64,000 bases of DNA from Schistosoma mansoni (Eukaryota > Platyhelminthes > Trematoda > Strigeidida > Schistosomatidae), in NCBI RefSeq assembly GCF_000237925.1, contig NC_031502.1:2641929-2705928 (forward strand), written 5' to 3'. The first letter of the stretch is position 1; each line of letters starts with the position of its first letter. Positions 1 to 12,040 of the stretch are shown here, in pieces. The translations under genes were made by a program, and so were the position numbers. The notes beneath the pieces were generated by a model that searched no databases, was not told where the DNA came from, and saw nothing but the letters and a program-made list of their open reading frames with translations.

Positions 1-383
1 ACAAGAATTCTATTTCAAAACCGTCCATACAGTCAAAACAATTGATTATTAATTATAAATATGATTTTATAGATCAAGTAGGTGATATCGTCGAAAAAGA
101 AGTTTTCTTCAGTAAAATGTCTTAATACTTGAAAAATCGTATGTTTTTTCAAATCTTATCATCATACATGTGGATCGTATTGTTGGTCTACAAAAAATTG
201 ATATTTACTCACTTACAAATATAGATAAACACATTTATTACGTGTAGCATTCATCTGAGGTTAATTTTATTTAAATTTATTACTGAAAATCAGGAAGAAC
301 GGGACAATTATATCATTCTAGCACTGAATTCATCAAAAATGTGCATCTCCCAGTACACCAGCTAGTGATCCCAGGATCTCTAG

Positions 384-865
384 TGGGAGAGTGAATAGGA
401 TTATCGGTAGAAATCATCATTTCATTTATTTATGTGTGGGCTGTGATACTGCCCGGGTGCCCCCACCGGAGCAGGTGGTTTACTTAGGAGGACACACCCG
501 TAGCCTTTGACCTAAAGATCTGATCCACAAGGCAGTGGATCATCGTAAGGAGATTCAGTCCCATGGTAGCCGGTGACCAACGATTGATTCATACGCCATT
601 TTTCCCTCAGGATACTGAAGCCCATGTGCACCATTGGTTTGGAATGAGGGTTTTCCAACTCCCCTAGGTGGAGGCGCCGTGTTCACTAACCCGGTTAAAC
701 CCGGTTAAAGACATTCACTTCTCGTCCTCACAATTTCGTAAACAATAGTAATTTTACGAGAAGGCAGTGAGTTGGACTTCCCTGGTAGAGGCTATATACA
801 CGTGGTCATGTGAGAACATTTCGAGAGGGAGAGCGGACTCTCTCCACTCTCGGCCGTACCAGGGC
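384..865 (-). mobile_element. Same short retroelement, altered 3' end
   Basis: Matches the family from about 425 to 865 on the minus strand. The 3' 80 bp differs. ATCTCTAG occurs on both sides (376-383, 866-873) and may be a target duplication. The second short frame is broken. Confidence 0.6.
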
Positions 866-890
866 ATCTCTAGATCTCATAGCGAACGCC

Positions 891-1404
891 TAAGCCTAAA
901 TGAGATTAATCTATGAAGAATTGTAAGAATAATTTTGATCAATCTCGACAAAATCTTTTCAAATATATCAATTAAGCAAAAAAACTTTTAAAATACTTAT
1001 GAATTAGACCAAACTCATAGTAGAAACTGTACTGTAGGATGCAACGGTCGAACAAGTAAAGTGATTTCATTTATCTTTTCATAAATGTTGACTAATCACA
1101 ATTAATACACATATTGAGCATTATTTCCCTATGTAGAACATACTAGTAAAGTCAATAAGTAGACATATCTTTTTAAAAAAATATGTTAGCTATTATCTCT
1201 AACGTAGTTGTAAAAAAGGTAGGTAAGATAAATTTACTATACATTGTAATATAATTCGTTTCTCAACAGTTCAAGTGGATAGTTATACAAAATCATGGCC
1301 ATTACACTTGTATGTTGCTCCGAATAAAAAGAAAATACATAATATAGTCGACTGAATTGGAATATTATCTCTTAATATATCACAAATTGAATGAAGTTGA
1401 AATT
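891..1404. other. No recognised content
   Basis: AT-rich sequence with no gene, known repeat or open frame that I can support. The first 380 bases of the window are the same. Confidence 0.6.
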
Positions 1405-1945
1405 ATGGACCTACTTTACTTACTTACGCCTGTTACTTCCAATGGAGCATAAGCCCCAGACCAGCATTCTCCAACCTAATCTGTCCTGGGCTTTCTTTTC
1501 TAGTTCTATCCAACGTTTGTTCATTCTTCTCACGTCTGTCTCTATTTCTCGGCGTAATGTGTTCTTTGGTCTTTCTCTTCTCCTTTGACCTTCAGGATTC
1601 CATGTGAGGGCTTGTCTTATGACGCAGTTGGGTGATTTCCTCAATGCCCTATCCACTTCGAGCGCTTCTTCCTGATTTCTTCCTCTGCTGGAATCTGGTT
1701 TGTTCTCTCTCACAGAAGCTTGTTTCTGATAGTGTCTGGCTAACGGATCCGAAGTATCTTGCGTAGACAACTGTTAATAAACACCTGTATCTTCTGGATG
1801 ATGGCTTTGGTAGTTCTCCAGGTTTCCGCCCCATACAGTAGAACTGTCTTGACATTTGTATTGAAAATTCTGATCTTGGTGTTGGTTGACAATTGTTTTA
1901 AGTTCCAGATGTTCTTCAGTTGTAAATGTACTTCTCTTACAACTG
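1405..1945 (-). mobile_element. RTE-clade LINE 3' end
   Basis: Minus-strand C-terminal part: LKNIWNLKQLSTNTK, TVLLYGAETWRTTKAIIQKI, then [20 protein letters not shown] and [20 protein letters not shown]. It ends GSNRRK, stop, then a TAAGTAAGTAA tail. This is the standard SR2/Perere-3-type end. 5' truncated, with frameshifts. Confidence 0.8.
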
Positions 1946-2544
1946 AAAATTATGGACCACTGGATTTTAACTCACCCACTATTTTATCTTGCCCGCTAAG
2001 ATACTGAAAAGTGCTAAGTTTGATCTTTGATCAAATCATGAATGTTCATATTTCAGGAGTTCCATACTAGAACGAAACAGCTACTCAGTGCTTCCGACTT
2101 GTCAATGGCCATCTACATAAAATCTCTGTAATGTTAACTATCGTCAAAATGAACAATCTCTACAAACCTCCTATATTAATACAACCGAAACTCAAGAGAC
2201 TCATTTTTATTCTAGTGTATTATAAAAAGTATATGATTGAAACGTGTAAGTAAAGGTGTATAAATTTTTGCATCATTCATTGTTTTCATCAAAACGTTGT
2301 AATCAGTCAAAGAATTTTACGATTTAAAACTCTACCTTTCGGAAAATGAGCCAGTTGGTTTTATCTATTTATTGTTGTGAAGAGAACTGAATACTAATTT
2401 TGGAATATTAGTACACCTAATTTTCAATCTGTAATTGATAATATCTACTTTATATGTTTTCTGTATTACCTTAATCTCAAGTATTGGTCTAAACCGCCTT
2501 ATTTCCCATAAACATGTACATGTTTTTATATTGATAAAAATATA

Positions 2545-2890
2545 ATTATTAGAAGATGGGTTTATGGAGATGTTAGTAATTTTATAGTTCAATTCATAAG
2601 TCAAATAAAGCTAGACCACCATGAAAAATCTGGAAGCAACGGATGGCCGTTTCGTTCTACTATGGATTGGTTGAAGCTAAACATGAACTCCGTTGGAAGA
2701 CGGCTCAGTGGTCTAGAGGTTCAATGTTCGCGCGCAACGCCGATATGTCTTTGATTCTAATCTCGCGGGCGGGATCGTGGATGCCCACTGCTGAGGAGTC
2801 GAATACGAGGACAAAACGGCTGTCCAGGGCTTCCAGGCTTTTCATAGTAGTCTAGCTTACATTGACTCATGAATTCAACTATAAAAATAT
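2545..2890. mobile_element. Hammerhead SINE family B, fold-back
   Basis: 2545-2665 is the 3' part on the minus strand and 2665-2890 a near-full plus-strand copy: tRNA-like head (GGCTCAGTGGTCTAGAGGTT), GGGATCGTGGATGCCCACTG, then CTGAGGAG and CAAAAC. The GAAA of the hammerhead is damaged. Confidence 0.65.
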
Positions 2891-2894
2891 AATT

Positions 2895-4010
2895 ATCATC
2901 GATCAAAACAGTATCTATCTATATCATCTAGTTGACGTTAAGTATGTTTTTGCTTACAATAATTAATTTTATATTTTTATCAATCTAATAAATAAAAATA
3001 TTGATTTGACAAACCATTCAACTAGTCAATGCTGATCAATTCTTCGAAAAGTCACGGTGACACTCTCAGGTCATTGTTTTAATGCAGTTATTGTAAAGTG
3101 TGATCGATAAACGAACCCGCCAATGATAATATGAAACACTCACCACCACATTAACTGTCTTTCACTTTGTATGACTATGCCTTGGTTATTCATCAATCAC
3201 AATTTTATGTTTATCATAAAACAATATTCACTTTGTTGACTGAATTTTCCTATCCTCTAGTTACTGTTCAAAACAGATAAAGTTTATCAAACCAAATAAC
3301 TTACTTGTTCTGGCTCTCGCTAAGCTCAGACTCTGTGTTCTACAGTCTAGAAAAATTTAGAATTTAATCTGTAGGAAATTACTTCCTACATCTATCTCAG
3401 GTGTTACTAACACAAGTATAGTCAAATCTACAAATACATATAAAAGCTATTCGACTTGGAAGCCTACCCTCTATTTGCTACTGTAAAACGACTGAACTAG
3501 TCAATCCACTGATGCTTTAAAGGTATTTATCTAGTATGATTAAGTGAAGGAGTAACTTCATCAATCAAAACATCACTATTGTCTTATTCATTAGGAACAG
3601 AGTATAAAACCAATAGATGTTCAACATTCACCATCATCTACAGAGTTCCAATAAAGTTTTCAAGATGCGTTTGTTTATTACGAATAGCAGAGGTAAAGGG
3701 TATTACAATTTCTCCAACAACCGAATATGTAAACAGATAGAACTGTGTATAGGATGTATTTTACTTTCATTATTGCATGATCAATGAATTCTTAATTTAC
3801 TATTACTGTCAACATTTTATAGTAAAAAATTAATTGATCGATGTTAAGTGACTATAGAAATAATGAATTACATTTAGTAACCGACTAGTGATTAATTAGA
3901 GGTCAACTTTATCATTATTATTATTGTGTTGTCTCACCTTTAGGACAATTGAACGTTTTATTTATTAATCGTATCGATCATTCATAATTATATTGATAAT
4001 AATAGAATTA
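2895..4010. other. No recognised content
   Basis: AT-rich, non-coding on both strands. Confidence 0.55.
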
Positions 4011-4011
4011 T

Positions 4012-4155
4012 CAGAAGGGGTTTTTGTGGAGATTTAGTATGTTTCATAGTTGAAAGCATGAGTCAATTGAAGCTAGACCACCATGGCCGTTCAGTGTTTC
4101 CAGGTTTTCCATGGTGGTCTAGCTTTAATTGATTCATGCTTTCAACTATGGAATA
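4012..4155. mobile_element. Hammerhead SINE family B, 3'-end hairpin
   Basis: ATCAGAAGGGGTTTTTGTGG opens the minus 3' end, and after CACCATGGCCGTTCAGTG the same sequence returns inverted. A near-perfect palindrome of about 50-bp arms, with no ribozyme left. Confidence 0.7.
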
Positions 4156-4214
4156 AAAGAATTGAATAGCTATGAATATTAAAGAGGAATTGAAGATGCA
4201 ATTCTTCCCTTATT

Positions 4215-4436
4215 AATAATTATTTAATTTTATATAGTTGAAATCATGAGTCAATTGAGGTTAGACCACCATGAAAAACCTAGAAGCAGTGGACGGCCGT
4301 TTCGTCCTGAGGAGTCCCGCAATAGGAAGAAACGACCGTCCAGTGCTTCCAGGTTTTCCATGGTGGTCTAGCTTCAATTGACTCATGATCTCAATTATAT
4401 AAAATTACTTAAATCTCCACAAAACCCCTTCTGATA
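4215..4436. mobile_element. Hammerhead SINE family B, fold-back with ribozyme block
   Basis: Minus 3' end into the ribozyme (GGACGGCCGTTTCGTCC), then directly the plus-strand CTGAGGAGTCCCGCAATAGG, GAAACGACCGTC and the 3' end to CTTCTGAT. Stem I is lost at the junction, so cleavage is unlikely. Confidence 0.7.
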
Positions 4437-4639
4437 ATTATTTAATTTGTTCGTTAGATGGATTGATCTACTTACAAAATTACTTTCATTTTTGTATAGT
4501 GATAATGAGAATATTTTTTAGCTCAGAATGAAAAGTTTGGTAGTGTTGTCTTTTACGTGTTGAATGATTTAGTCATAAAGTTTTCATGACGAGACTATAA
4601 TTTATAGACGAACCTATAAGACTTAGGACAACAGATCTC

Positions 4640-4770
4640 GGAATATGGCGCGAAATTCACCGACCCATTTGGCCAAATACCGTGTTGGCATTTTAGTTGA
4701 GGTCAGTTCGTGATGAGAAACCGTAAATCTAATTCCTGACCATCAACTGTGAATCATAATCCTTATTGTT
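4640..4770 (-). repeat. Dispersed repeat shared with 39.7 kb
   Basis: Minus strand CACAGTTGATGG, then CACGAACTGACCTCAACTAAAATGCC in short pieces, parallels 39730-39812. Confidence 0.5.
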
Positions 4771-4979
4771 CAAACTGCCTTATAAACCTCATTTAGCCCT
4801 AGTAAGTAGGTAGACACTCTCAGTCACTTTAAACTTGTTCAAAGGTCGTCCACAAATTACAGTTTCACGTTTTCATTATCATCTTAAATAACGCAATGTT
4901 ATCTAGAAAGACAATAACAGATTCATTGTTAAAATAACTAGTTTTTAAATTCACTTAGCATTGTTTGGTTGAATCTTCC

Positions 4980-5290
4980 AATTGACGTTTAGGACTGCAA
5001 TTGACCAGTCTCTTATTGGCATATGTGCATCCTGTGCGGACTGCGTCGATATAGCCTTAACTCACAAACATTATGAGCAAAGATGGATAGTGGCTAGCAG
5101 TGGAATTCAGGACGCGCGTTTCGTCTTATTTGAGACTGGTCAGATGGATGTACTTGCATCTCAGAGGTGATGCTCACTCTGGAACTCGGACCTAGTACCA
5201 TTCGCTGCAAATGCCATCGCGTTATCCATTTAGCTATTGAATCCTCATAGCCACTTGCTTGTGCAATGGGGTGAAGTATAAATTTACGTG
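4980..5290 (-). mobile_element. Sm-alpha-like hammerhead SINE
   Basis: Minus strand: a tRNA-like head (AATGGATAACGCGATGGCAT), then a hammerhead-like block (GACGAAACGCGCGTC) and a 3' part (CACTGCTAGCCACTATCCAT). The core CTGATGA reads CTGACCA, so the ribozyme is probably dead. It faces a second, truncated copy at 5310-5415. Confidence 0.75.
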
Positions 5291-5309
5291 GTATTGTTTG
5301 GTCCCACAG

Positions 5310-5415
5310 TGAAAATCAACTTTGAGATGCAGATACATCCAGCTGGTGAGTCCCAAATAGGATGAAACGCACGTCCTGTATTCCACTGCAAGCTACTATC
5401 CATCTTTGCTTATAA
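5310..5415 (+). mobile_element. Sm-alpha-like SINE, truncated, inverted partner
   Basis: Reads GATGCAGATACATCCAGCTG, then a hammerhead block whose CTGATGA is CTGGTGA (inactive). Inverted relative to the copy at 4980-5290, which makes a fold-back. Confidence 0.7.
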
Positions 5416-5734
5416 TAACGAGTTTTTGTTCAAAAGACTCAATATTTCATGACACTTAGGTGCCATTCATTTATAATCATCATTTAAGGAAAACTAAAAC
5501 TTCTTTCATATTTACTACAAGTCTAATTAAATAATTTAATAGGGAAATTATAAATTGCTTTGAATATAACAGACTAATGATTGATCAGATTATGATACAA
5601 TGATTTACTAATAAAATAATTGAGTCTGTTTAATGAACTGATGATTTTCCAAGACGCATCTACAAATTCAAACGATAATTAAACTTCTTAAGAAAAAATT
5701 ATTAATCAAATAATTGAATAAATTTAGGGGAATT

Positions 5735-6040
5735 ATAGTTGGCCATATACCAGCATTCTCCATCCAACTCTCTCTTTCAGGCAATCCTTTTCAGTTGTTA
5801 TTTATCTATTTTATATCTGCTTTCAATTCTCAAAGCAGTGTATTCTTTGATCTTCCTATTTTTTTGTTTCCTTTCAGGATTTCAAATTAGCGCTTGCTTC
5901 TTGATGCAGTCTAATGATTTCCACAATGTATATCCTACCCACCTCCAGCGTCTTTTCCTAATTTCCTCTTCGACTGGAAGCTGGTTTGTTCTCTTTCATA
6001 TTAGACTGTTGCTGATGCTATCTGGCCAACAGCCGAATAC
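5735..6040 (-). mobile_element. RTE-clade LINE C-terminal fragment, old
   Basis: Nucleotide-level match on the minus strand to the last 300 nt of the RTE ORF at 1.4 and 32.7 kb (compare CCAGCATTCTCCATCCAACT). The reading frame is lost, so it is an old piece. Confidence 0.6.
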
Positions 6041-6495
6041 ATAATACACATATAATATTTAATAGAATAAAAATGAGGTACTTATCAGATCGTAAATAAC
6101 TGATTGAGAAATTAACAAAAACTTGCAAAACAACCAATGAAAATGTACGTCTAGTCATCGTATCATACACCTTTTATTACTCAGCATAGTATTTTTGGTA
6201 CTTTGAGGGATTCTTCAGGAAACTTGACCTATAGATTTAGTACTGGTTAACACTCATCGGTTGAATTGAAATTACAGACACACATTGCTAACAATGATCA
6301 GCTTGTAGTGCCGCGATTCGTTAATCGTTCGTCTCGATAACCGATATAATTCTAATCTTAACGGCGCGTAAAATCAGAAGACAAAGGATAGCAGCAACTA
6401 CAGTTTATTGTCGAATAACTCAGGTCAGAAAGTTAGCAACACCTGAGCGAATAATAACGAGCGAGTGAACAGGCGAATAAGCGAAGGAAGTGAAC

Positions 6496-6762
6496 GAGGC
6501 GAAAGATGATGCGTATTGGAGATGGCTGGGAAGCCAACTCGATTTAAGCAAGCGTTAATCAACATTTATAGTCAGACAAAAATGAGTGACAGACATATGA
6601 TGAATAAGATACGAAGTGTACACATATATGCTCATATAAAAGTATAGCCAAGGTTAATAAGCGAATAATGAACAAGATCAAAATATGACTCATGACAGGC
6701 GAATTGGCTTGGCCAGTAGCTAGGATAAAGTATATGGGCTTAACAAATAAACTGATACTACA
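6496..6762 (+). repeat. 267-bp terminal direct repeat, left copy
   Basis: Nearly identical to 8620-8886; begins GAGGCGAAAGATGATGCG and ends CTGATACTACA. Confidence 0.9.
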
Positions 6763-8619
6763 TAGCCCCCTTGTAGAAAATAGCACATTTATAAAAAAAT
6801 GTCTGTTTTCGAAAAATAACACTGAAGCGGTATGTGGATAACGTCAAAATGTGGGAAAAAATGGTACAATACCTGATAAATTACAGTGTCATGTGAGGGG
6901 CGAGCGTATTAAACAAAAGTGTCATACTTATGTGAAAAGGTACATGAATATTGTCAAGATGCGGACAAAAATTGAAATGCTAGCATGTGATTATGAGTAC
7001 ATTAGTAAGCGTACGAAAAAAATTTAACATGCATTTATGTTGAGACTGTCCGGATGATAAAATAACATGTTTGTATGAGCGATTCGAAATATCGTGAAAA
7101 TAGAATATAACAGTAATTGCTATGTGGTGCTGATTGAATATGAGGATGAAGAACAGTGAAATATGTTCTGATAAGCTGCAGTTGAGTAAATAGAGTTGAT
7201 TGGCGATGAGTGGATTCGAATTTACACGATTGGAGTTTATGTGGGATAAAAAATAATCCAGCCGTAGGATGATGACTGCGTAAACGGGTGATATTTGTTG
7301 CTGTACTAATAATGATAATAAAATGCGAAGTCAGCGTACGTTGTCGTGTGCGTCGAGTTATCGTTAAATATGTATTAGTAGAATGACCAGAGGAACAGGA
7401 TAGTGACTGCGGAGACGAGATTTGCGGAGTCGTATTCCTTTATGGTCATGCAGCCTATCGTGGTTTGTGTAGTTAGAGGGATATGCGCTCAACCTCGTTT
7501 GTTACGAAACCGTATAAAGGCGTGATAAAAATACCAATGCATATGATAATCGATGACGGCGGGTGAGACTGCCTTGGATGTGACGAACAAGAGTGTATCT
7601 TTGAGAGACTAGCTCTAAACTCTATGTTCTGGTGTACAGTGCAATGGGAATAGAAAATTAATAGCAGTAATCGAATAATATTTATGGGTAACGGATGATG
7701 CAGCATTCAGCTATACATGTGAATGAATAGATAATATGAACATAATCATTACAAATCGGCTGGTAATGCGGCGTGGAATACTTGATTTGTGTATAGACAT
7801 TAAAGTATGGATCATCGTGAAACCAAAATTGCTGAAGTTCAGTTGAGGTTGTCGAGTAAAAAGTAGAAAACGACGATTGCTGAATACCGATGAGATGAAT
7901 GAATATTAGTTGTATCGAGAACATAAGTTCCTACTATCGGGAGTATGACTCCAAACTTATGTCTATGATAGAGTGTAATATTAGACCGAAAGTGACATGA
8001 AAAAAAAATTGGAACGAACTCACTTGAATCAGGAAAATTGTACGTCATTGGATAATAAAAATAATCCAGTGAGTTTTGAATATCATAACGTGTAATGTCC
8101 ATATAATTATGATTTGTTCGATTAGTGATTCGACAGCGTAAATGCCATAGTTTAACGTTAATACGAACAAAAAATAATTCCACGTTAGTTGATGATATGA
8201 AATTATTGTAATAATGAGCATATAGAGGTTATTCGAATCATAACAGAATATGTCGTCGACGGTTCCATTTTTGGTTTGTGTTCGTTCGTTGCGGTCGCCA
8301 ATTATGTAGTGAGTTCGTACGCAGAGGTTGTCGATTCTTGTCCGTGTTCGTTCGGCGAGGCATCCAATTATGTTGCGTGTTCGTAAGTCGGGCTAACCAG
8401 TTATGTAGTGGCCTAAATCTGATTCTGTCTATACTCGTATATAATAAATGACTTTATTCCGCGTTGGTGAACAACGGAGTTAAATAAGTCAAATACGAGA
8501 ATGGAATTAGGATACATATATTTTCTACAGTCATTGATTTGGCCAGAGAATCAGAGTGATGAAGCGAACGAAGCAAAAATCATGCGCAATGGAGATGGCT
8601 GGGAAGCCAACTCGAGAGC

Positions 8620-8886
8620 GAGGCAAAAGATGATGCGTATCGGAGATGGCTGGGAAGCCAACTCGATTTAAGCAAGCGTTAATCAACATTTATAGTCAGA
8701 CAAAAATGAGTGACAGACATATGATGAATAAGATACGAAGTGTACACATATATGCTCATATAAAAGTATAGCCAAGGTTAATAAGCGAATAATGAACAAG
8801 ATCAAAATATGACTCATGACAGGCGAATTGGCTTGGCCAGTAGCTAGGATAAAGTATATGGGCTTAACAAATAAACTGATACTACA
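8620..8886 (+). repeat. 267-bp terminal direct repeat, right copy
   Basis: Right-hand partner of 6496-6762. A 30-nt phrase around GGAGATGGCTGGGAAGCCAA is also present once more just upstream (8590-8615). Confidence 0.9.
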
Positions 8887-8891
8887 AGCTA

Positions 8892-9520
8892 ACACAATTC
8901 TGTGGATCCAGGATCACATATTGTCTGTTATATCAGGTCACTTAAACTAGTGCCCATTTAGCAAGTTTATCGATAGCAGTCATTTGATAGCTAGGATCAC
9001 ACAACAACAAGTAATTAGTTACTACTCTGTGTTTACTTTGTGAAAATCTGCTAACCGATTGATATTGATTTATACTCCTAAATGATAAATCCAAGAAAGA
9101 AGAATATTTCTTTATCGTTGAAAACTTCTTGTATTTCAGAAACAACTGTTAATAAAACTATACGCTGTAGTTCCACCATAGCTAGTACGACACAAACACA
9201 CACTTCTGGGTCAAAATAAAACGATTTACATTACAATTAATTTACACGATAATACATTCAATTAACTACTAGTAGATTGAAGAAGAAGAAGAAGAAAGTG
9301 ACTCACAGTCTTTTACATTTGGTTACTAAGATATATTTTAATACAGATAAAAACAGTTATCTGAAAATATGTAACTAAATAATAAATTTCAATTTTAATT
9401 CAGCACCATCACTTGAGTGTCAGGATTATTACAATTTTTAGACATGAGATAATATTTACTGAATTGAGTAGTTCAAATAAGTATTGTATACGCTTTAAAT
9501 CAAAAATTAAGTGAGCTTTA
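8892..9520. other. No recognised content
   Basis: AT-rich with a GAA run. A 67-codon minus frame (8942-9145) has no recognisable product. Confidence 0.5.
9277..9297 (+). repeat. GAA microsatellite
   Basis: Six to seven GAA units. Confidence 0.85.
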
Positions 9521-9524
9521 ATAG

Positions 9525-9930
9525 TTATCAGAAGGGTTTTTGTGGAGATTTAGTATTTTTCATAGTTGGAACCATGAGTCAATTGAAGCTAGACCACCAT
9601 GGAAAACCTGGAGACATCGGATGGCCGTTTCATCCTATTGCGGGACTCCTCAACAGTGCGCATCCACGAACCCGCACTCGCGAGTTTCGAACCCAGGACC
9701 TACCAGTCTCGGGCCAGAGCCCTTAACCGATAGACCACTGAGCTGGTATCCAACGGATGTTAATGTCTAACTTCAACTGATCCACGAAGTTGAGCAACCA
9801 TTCACCAATTGTCTTCAGTGAGTTCCTATCTCACGACAGACGTGGTTTGAACTCCACTGGTCACTGCTTCTCACTAGAGCTCCTAGATATACTTCTCGAA
9901 GTCACTAGTGAGCATATGATTATATTAATT
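9525..9930 (-). mobile_element. Hammerhead SINE family B, longest copy
   Basis: Minus strand: a 5' body of about 190 bp (from CATATGCTCACTAGTGACTT), tRNA-like head (GCTCAGTGGTCTATCGGTTA; B-box-like GGTTCGAAACTC), the ribozyme, then CCATGGTGGTCTAGCTTCAA and the end CTTCTGAT. The ribozyme reads TTGAGGA, so the core is damaged. It shows that the full family unit is about 400 bp. Confidence 0.75.
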
Positions 9931-9931
9931 A

Positions 9932-9992
9932 TCAGAAGGGGTTTTATGGAGATTTAGTATTTTTCATAGTTGAAAGCGTGAGTCAATCGAAT
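9932..9992 (-). mobile_element. Hammerhead SINE family B, 3' end only
   Basis: ATCAGAAGGGGTTTTATGGA to GAGTCAATCG, a second 3' end adjoining the longer copy. Confidence 0.65.
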
Positions 9993-10760
9993 AATAATAG
10001 AATAACCAGCATGGATGTATGAATAATAAACGAATTGATAATAAATACAGTTACAGTTCTCAAAAATCAGCATTAACAAGGGAGATTGTAAAAAGGATGA
10101 CTATCAAAAGGCACATGTAAATAAAGGTAAGTATTAAAATGGGGAATAACACTTTTAGTAATGTGAAATGTGTTGGATTTACTTTTCTGTTGTGAATGAC
10201 TTTTCTATAACAAACAATGTGGTGGAGGAATGTGAAAGAGACTTTAGCTAACTTATCGGTGCCACTCATCTAAGCATCAAAAAATTTGATGCTTTGAAAA
10301 AGCATACTTCTTAATTGGAATGAATTTCGTTCAGGGAACATGCAGTCATCCGAACAAACATTTTGTAAAAAAACACCTTGTTATCTCTGGACTATGTTAC
10401 TACGTAACTAAATAAGGATTGTTACTGGACAGTATACTTTCATCAATCAGTCAGTTAGTCTCGTATAAGCAACATGGAACCTGGTAAAATTGTATCGGTC
10501 GAAAACGCCATATCAGTAAAACAAGAGAGGTAATCAACACGGTGGAAATCCAAAAGGTTGAAGTAATATCAGTATCGATGATAGTAAAGTGAACTAAAAA
10601 AAGGGTGTAATTTAAAAATAACAAATGAAACTATGATACACATAAGTATAAAATAATCTTTAAACTCAATGGTTGGAGCACGTTGATGAGCAAGAAAAAT
10701 TGAAACCTTTATAATTACTCTTAATTTATGATTACATTGGCTTAACTCTATAGTTCACTA

Positions 10761-11286
10761 TTTATTTTGATTTATTTATTTAAACACATAAATATTGGTA
10801 CAAAGAGGCACCAGATATATATGAGCCTCACAAATCTCATTTAATTTGTGTGAGGGCTGAAATACTGCCCAGGTACCCAAACTGAAGTAGGTGGTTTTCT
10901 TAGGGGACCACAGCCGGAGCCTTTGACTTAAAGGTCTGATCCACAAGGCAATGGAGCATCGTAAACAGATACAGTCCCATGGTTGCCGGTGACCAAAGAT
11001 TGACTCATATGCCATTTGTTCCCTCAGGATCCTAGAGCCCATGTGCACCATTGGTTTGGAATCAGGGTTTTCCAACTCCCCTAGATGGACTTTCCGTGTC
11101 CACCAACCCGGTTAAAGAGCCGGATATTCGCTTTTCGTCATCCCAATTTCGTAAACAACACCCCTGATGCAAGAAGGCAGTGAGTAGGACTTCCCTGAAA
11201 GAGGTCATAAACGCGTAGCCATGTGAGAACATTTCGAGAGACAGGGCGGACTCTCCCCACTCAGCCGTACCAGGGCATTTGGTGGC
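10761..11286 (-). mobile_element. 526-bp short retroelement, full copy with TSD
   Basis: It is bounded by direct repeats CTATAGTTCACTA (10748-10760) and CTATAGCTCACTA (11287-11299), 12 of 13 identical. On the minus strand it begins GCCACCAAATGCCCTGGTAC and ends in an AAATAAATAA-type tail. Length matches the copy at 38105-38631. It has no reverse transcriptase, so it is a non-autonomous passenger. A frame of about 70 codons ([15 protein letters not shown] ... FSLGT) is kept. Family not recognised. Confidence 0.8.
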
Positions 11287-11877
11287 CTATAGCTCACTAA
11301 TAGGTACTAACTATAAAATTATATAATTGAAGTATCAAAAATATTTGAAAATTATAACGTCAATTATGTACTTCAAATATTTTCATCTAAATAAAGAAAA
11401 TTCAATCATATGAAGAGAGAGAAAGAGCAAAATGTGGAAATAATGGGCAAAAATAAATACTAATTTATGAGGAAATTTTTTAATATTAATTACAAAACAT
11501 ATAAACGTAGATTATATATAATTTGTTGGGTTATACAATGATATTTTCAGTTTTCTTATATTGTAAATGCCAATTCCTTTATTAGGGAACACAGAATAAG
11601 TTAGGTCAGGTGAATGCAGTATTATATATGTATGTATATATATAGTGGTTTAATGTTTACTTAGCCCATTCATATTAGGAAATGCTAGTTTTTCATCACC
11701 TGGATAGCTTTACATGTTCATTACATATTAGAGGCATAAGATTTCGCTTTTCATCAGAAATAATATAAATTTACCATTAATTTATTAGCTTTGAACCATT
11801 TTAAGTCGAAAAATTGAAGATAGACCGTGTTAATGAGAAGACAATCAGGTTAAACCCTAAACCAAAGTATTTAAGCT

Positions 11878-12040
11878 AAGATGGATAGTGGTTATTGGGA
11901 GAATCCAAGGTTCATATTTCAATCTGTTTAGAACTTTTCAGTCGGATATACCTGCAACCCAGTGTTGACGTTCATACCAGAACACAAACTTAATAGCTTC
12001 CCCACTAAACACCCGTGTTATCCGACGGTCTCACCAAGAT
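11878..12040 (-). mobile_element. Sm-alpha-like SINE, very worn
   Basis: GATGGATAGTGG, then a damaged ribozyme zone and TCGGATATACCTGCAACCCA follow the family order on the minus strand. Much diverged. Confidence 0.4.

Larger units (their letters stand above)
6304..8886. mobile_element. Fossil LTR-like element without coding genes
   Basis: A 4-bp duplication AGCT (6300-6303, 8887-8890) flanks a segment that starts TGTAGT and ends ACTACA. A 267-bp direct repeat closes each half (6496-6762 and 8620-8886) and is almost identical. The left 190 bp of the two terminal repeats (6304-6495 against about 8416-8619) are much less alike. The interior, about 1.65 kb, has no capsid, protease or polymerase frame that I can see. 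It resembles a non-autonomous LTR derivative (TRIM or LARD type). The near-identity of the repeats suggests a recent insertion or later gene conversion. Family unknown. Confidence 0.55.

Noticed and set aside
7473-8183. Several minus-strand frames of 77-114 codons
   Set aside because: Tyr/Ile/His-rich translations of AT-rich DNA inside the repeat element, with no motif.
6496-8886. Tandem segmental duplication instead of an LTR-like element
   Set aside because: Kept only as a second choice: the TG/CA ends and AGCT duplication fit an inserted element better.
9690-9765. Possible tRNA gene
   Set aside because: The A- and B-box-like motifs belong to the repeated family B SINE; no acceptor stem pairs. 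The same holds for the other tRNA-like sites.
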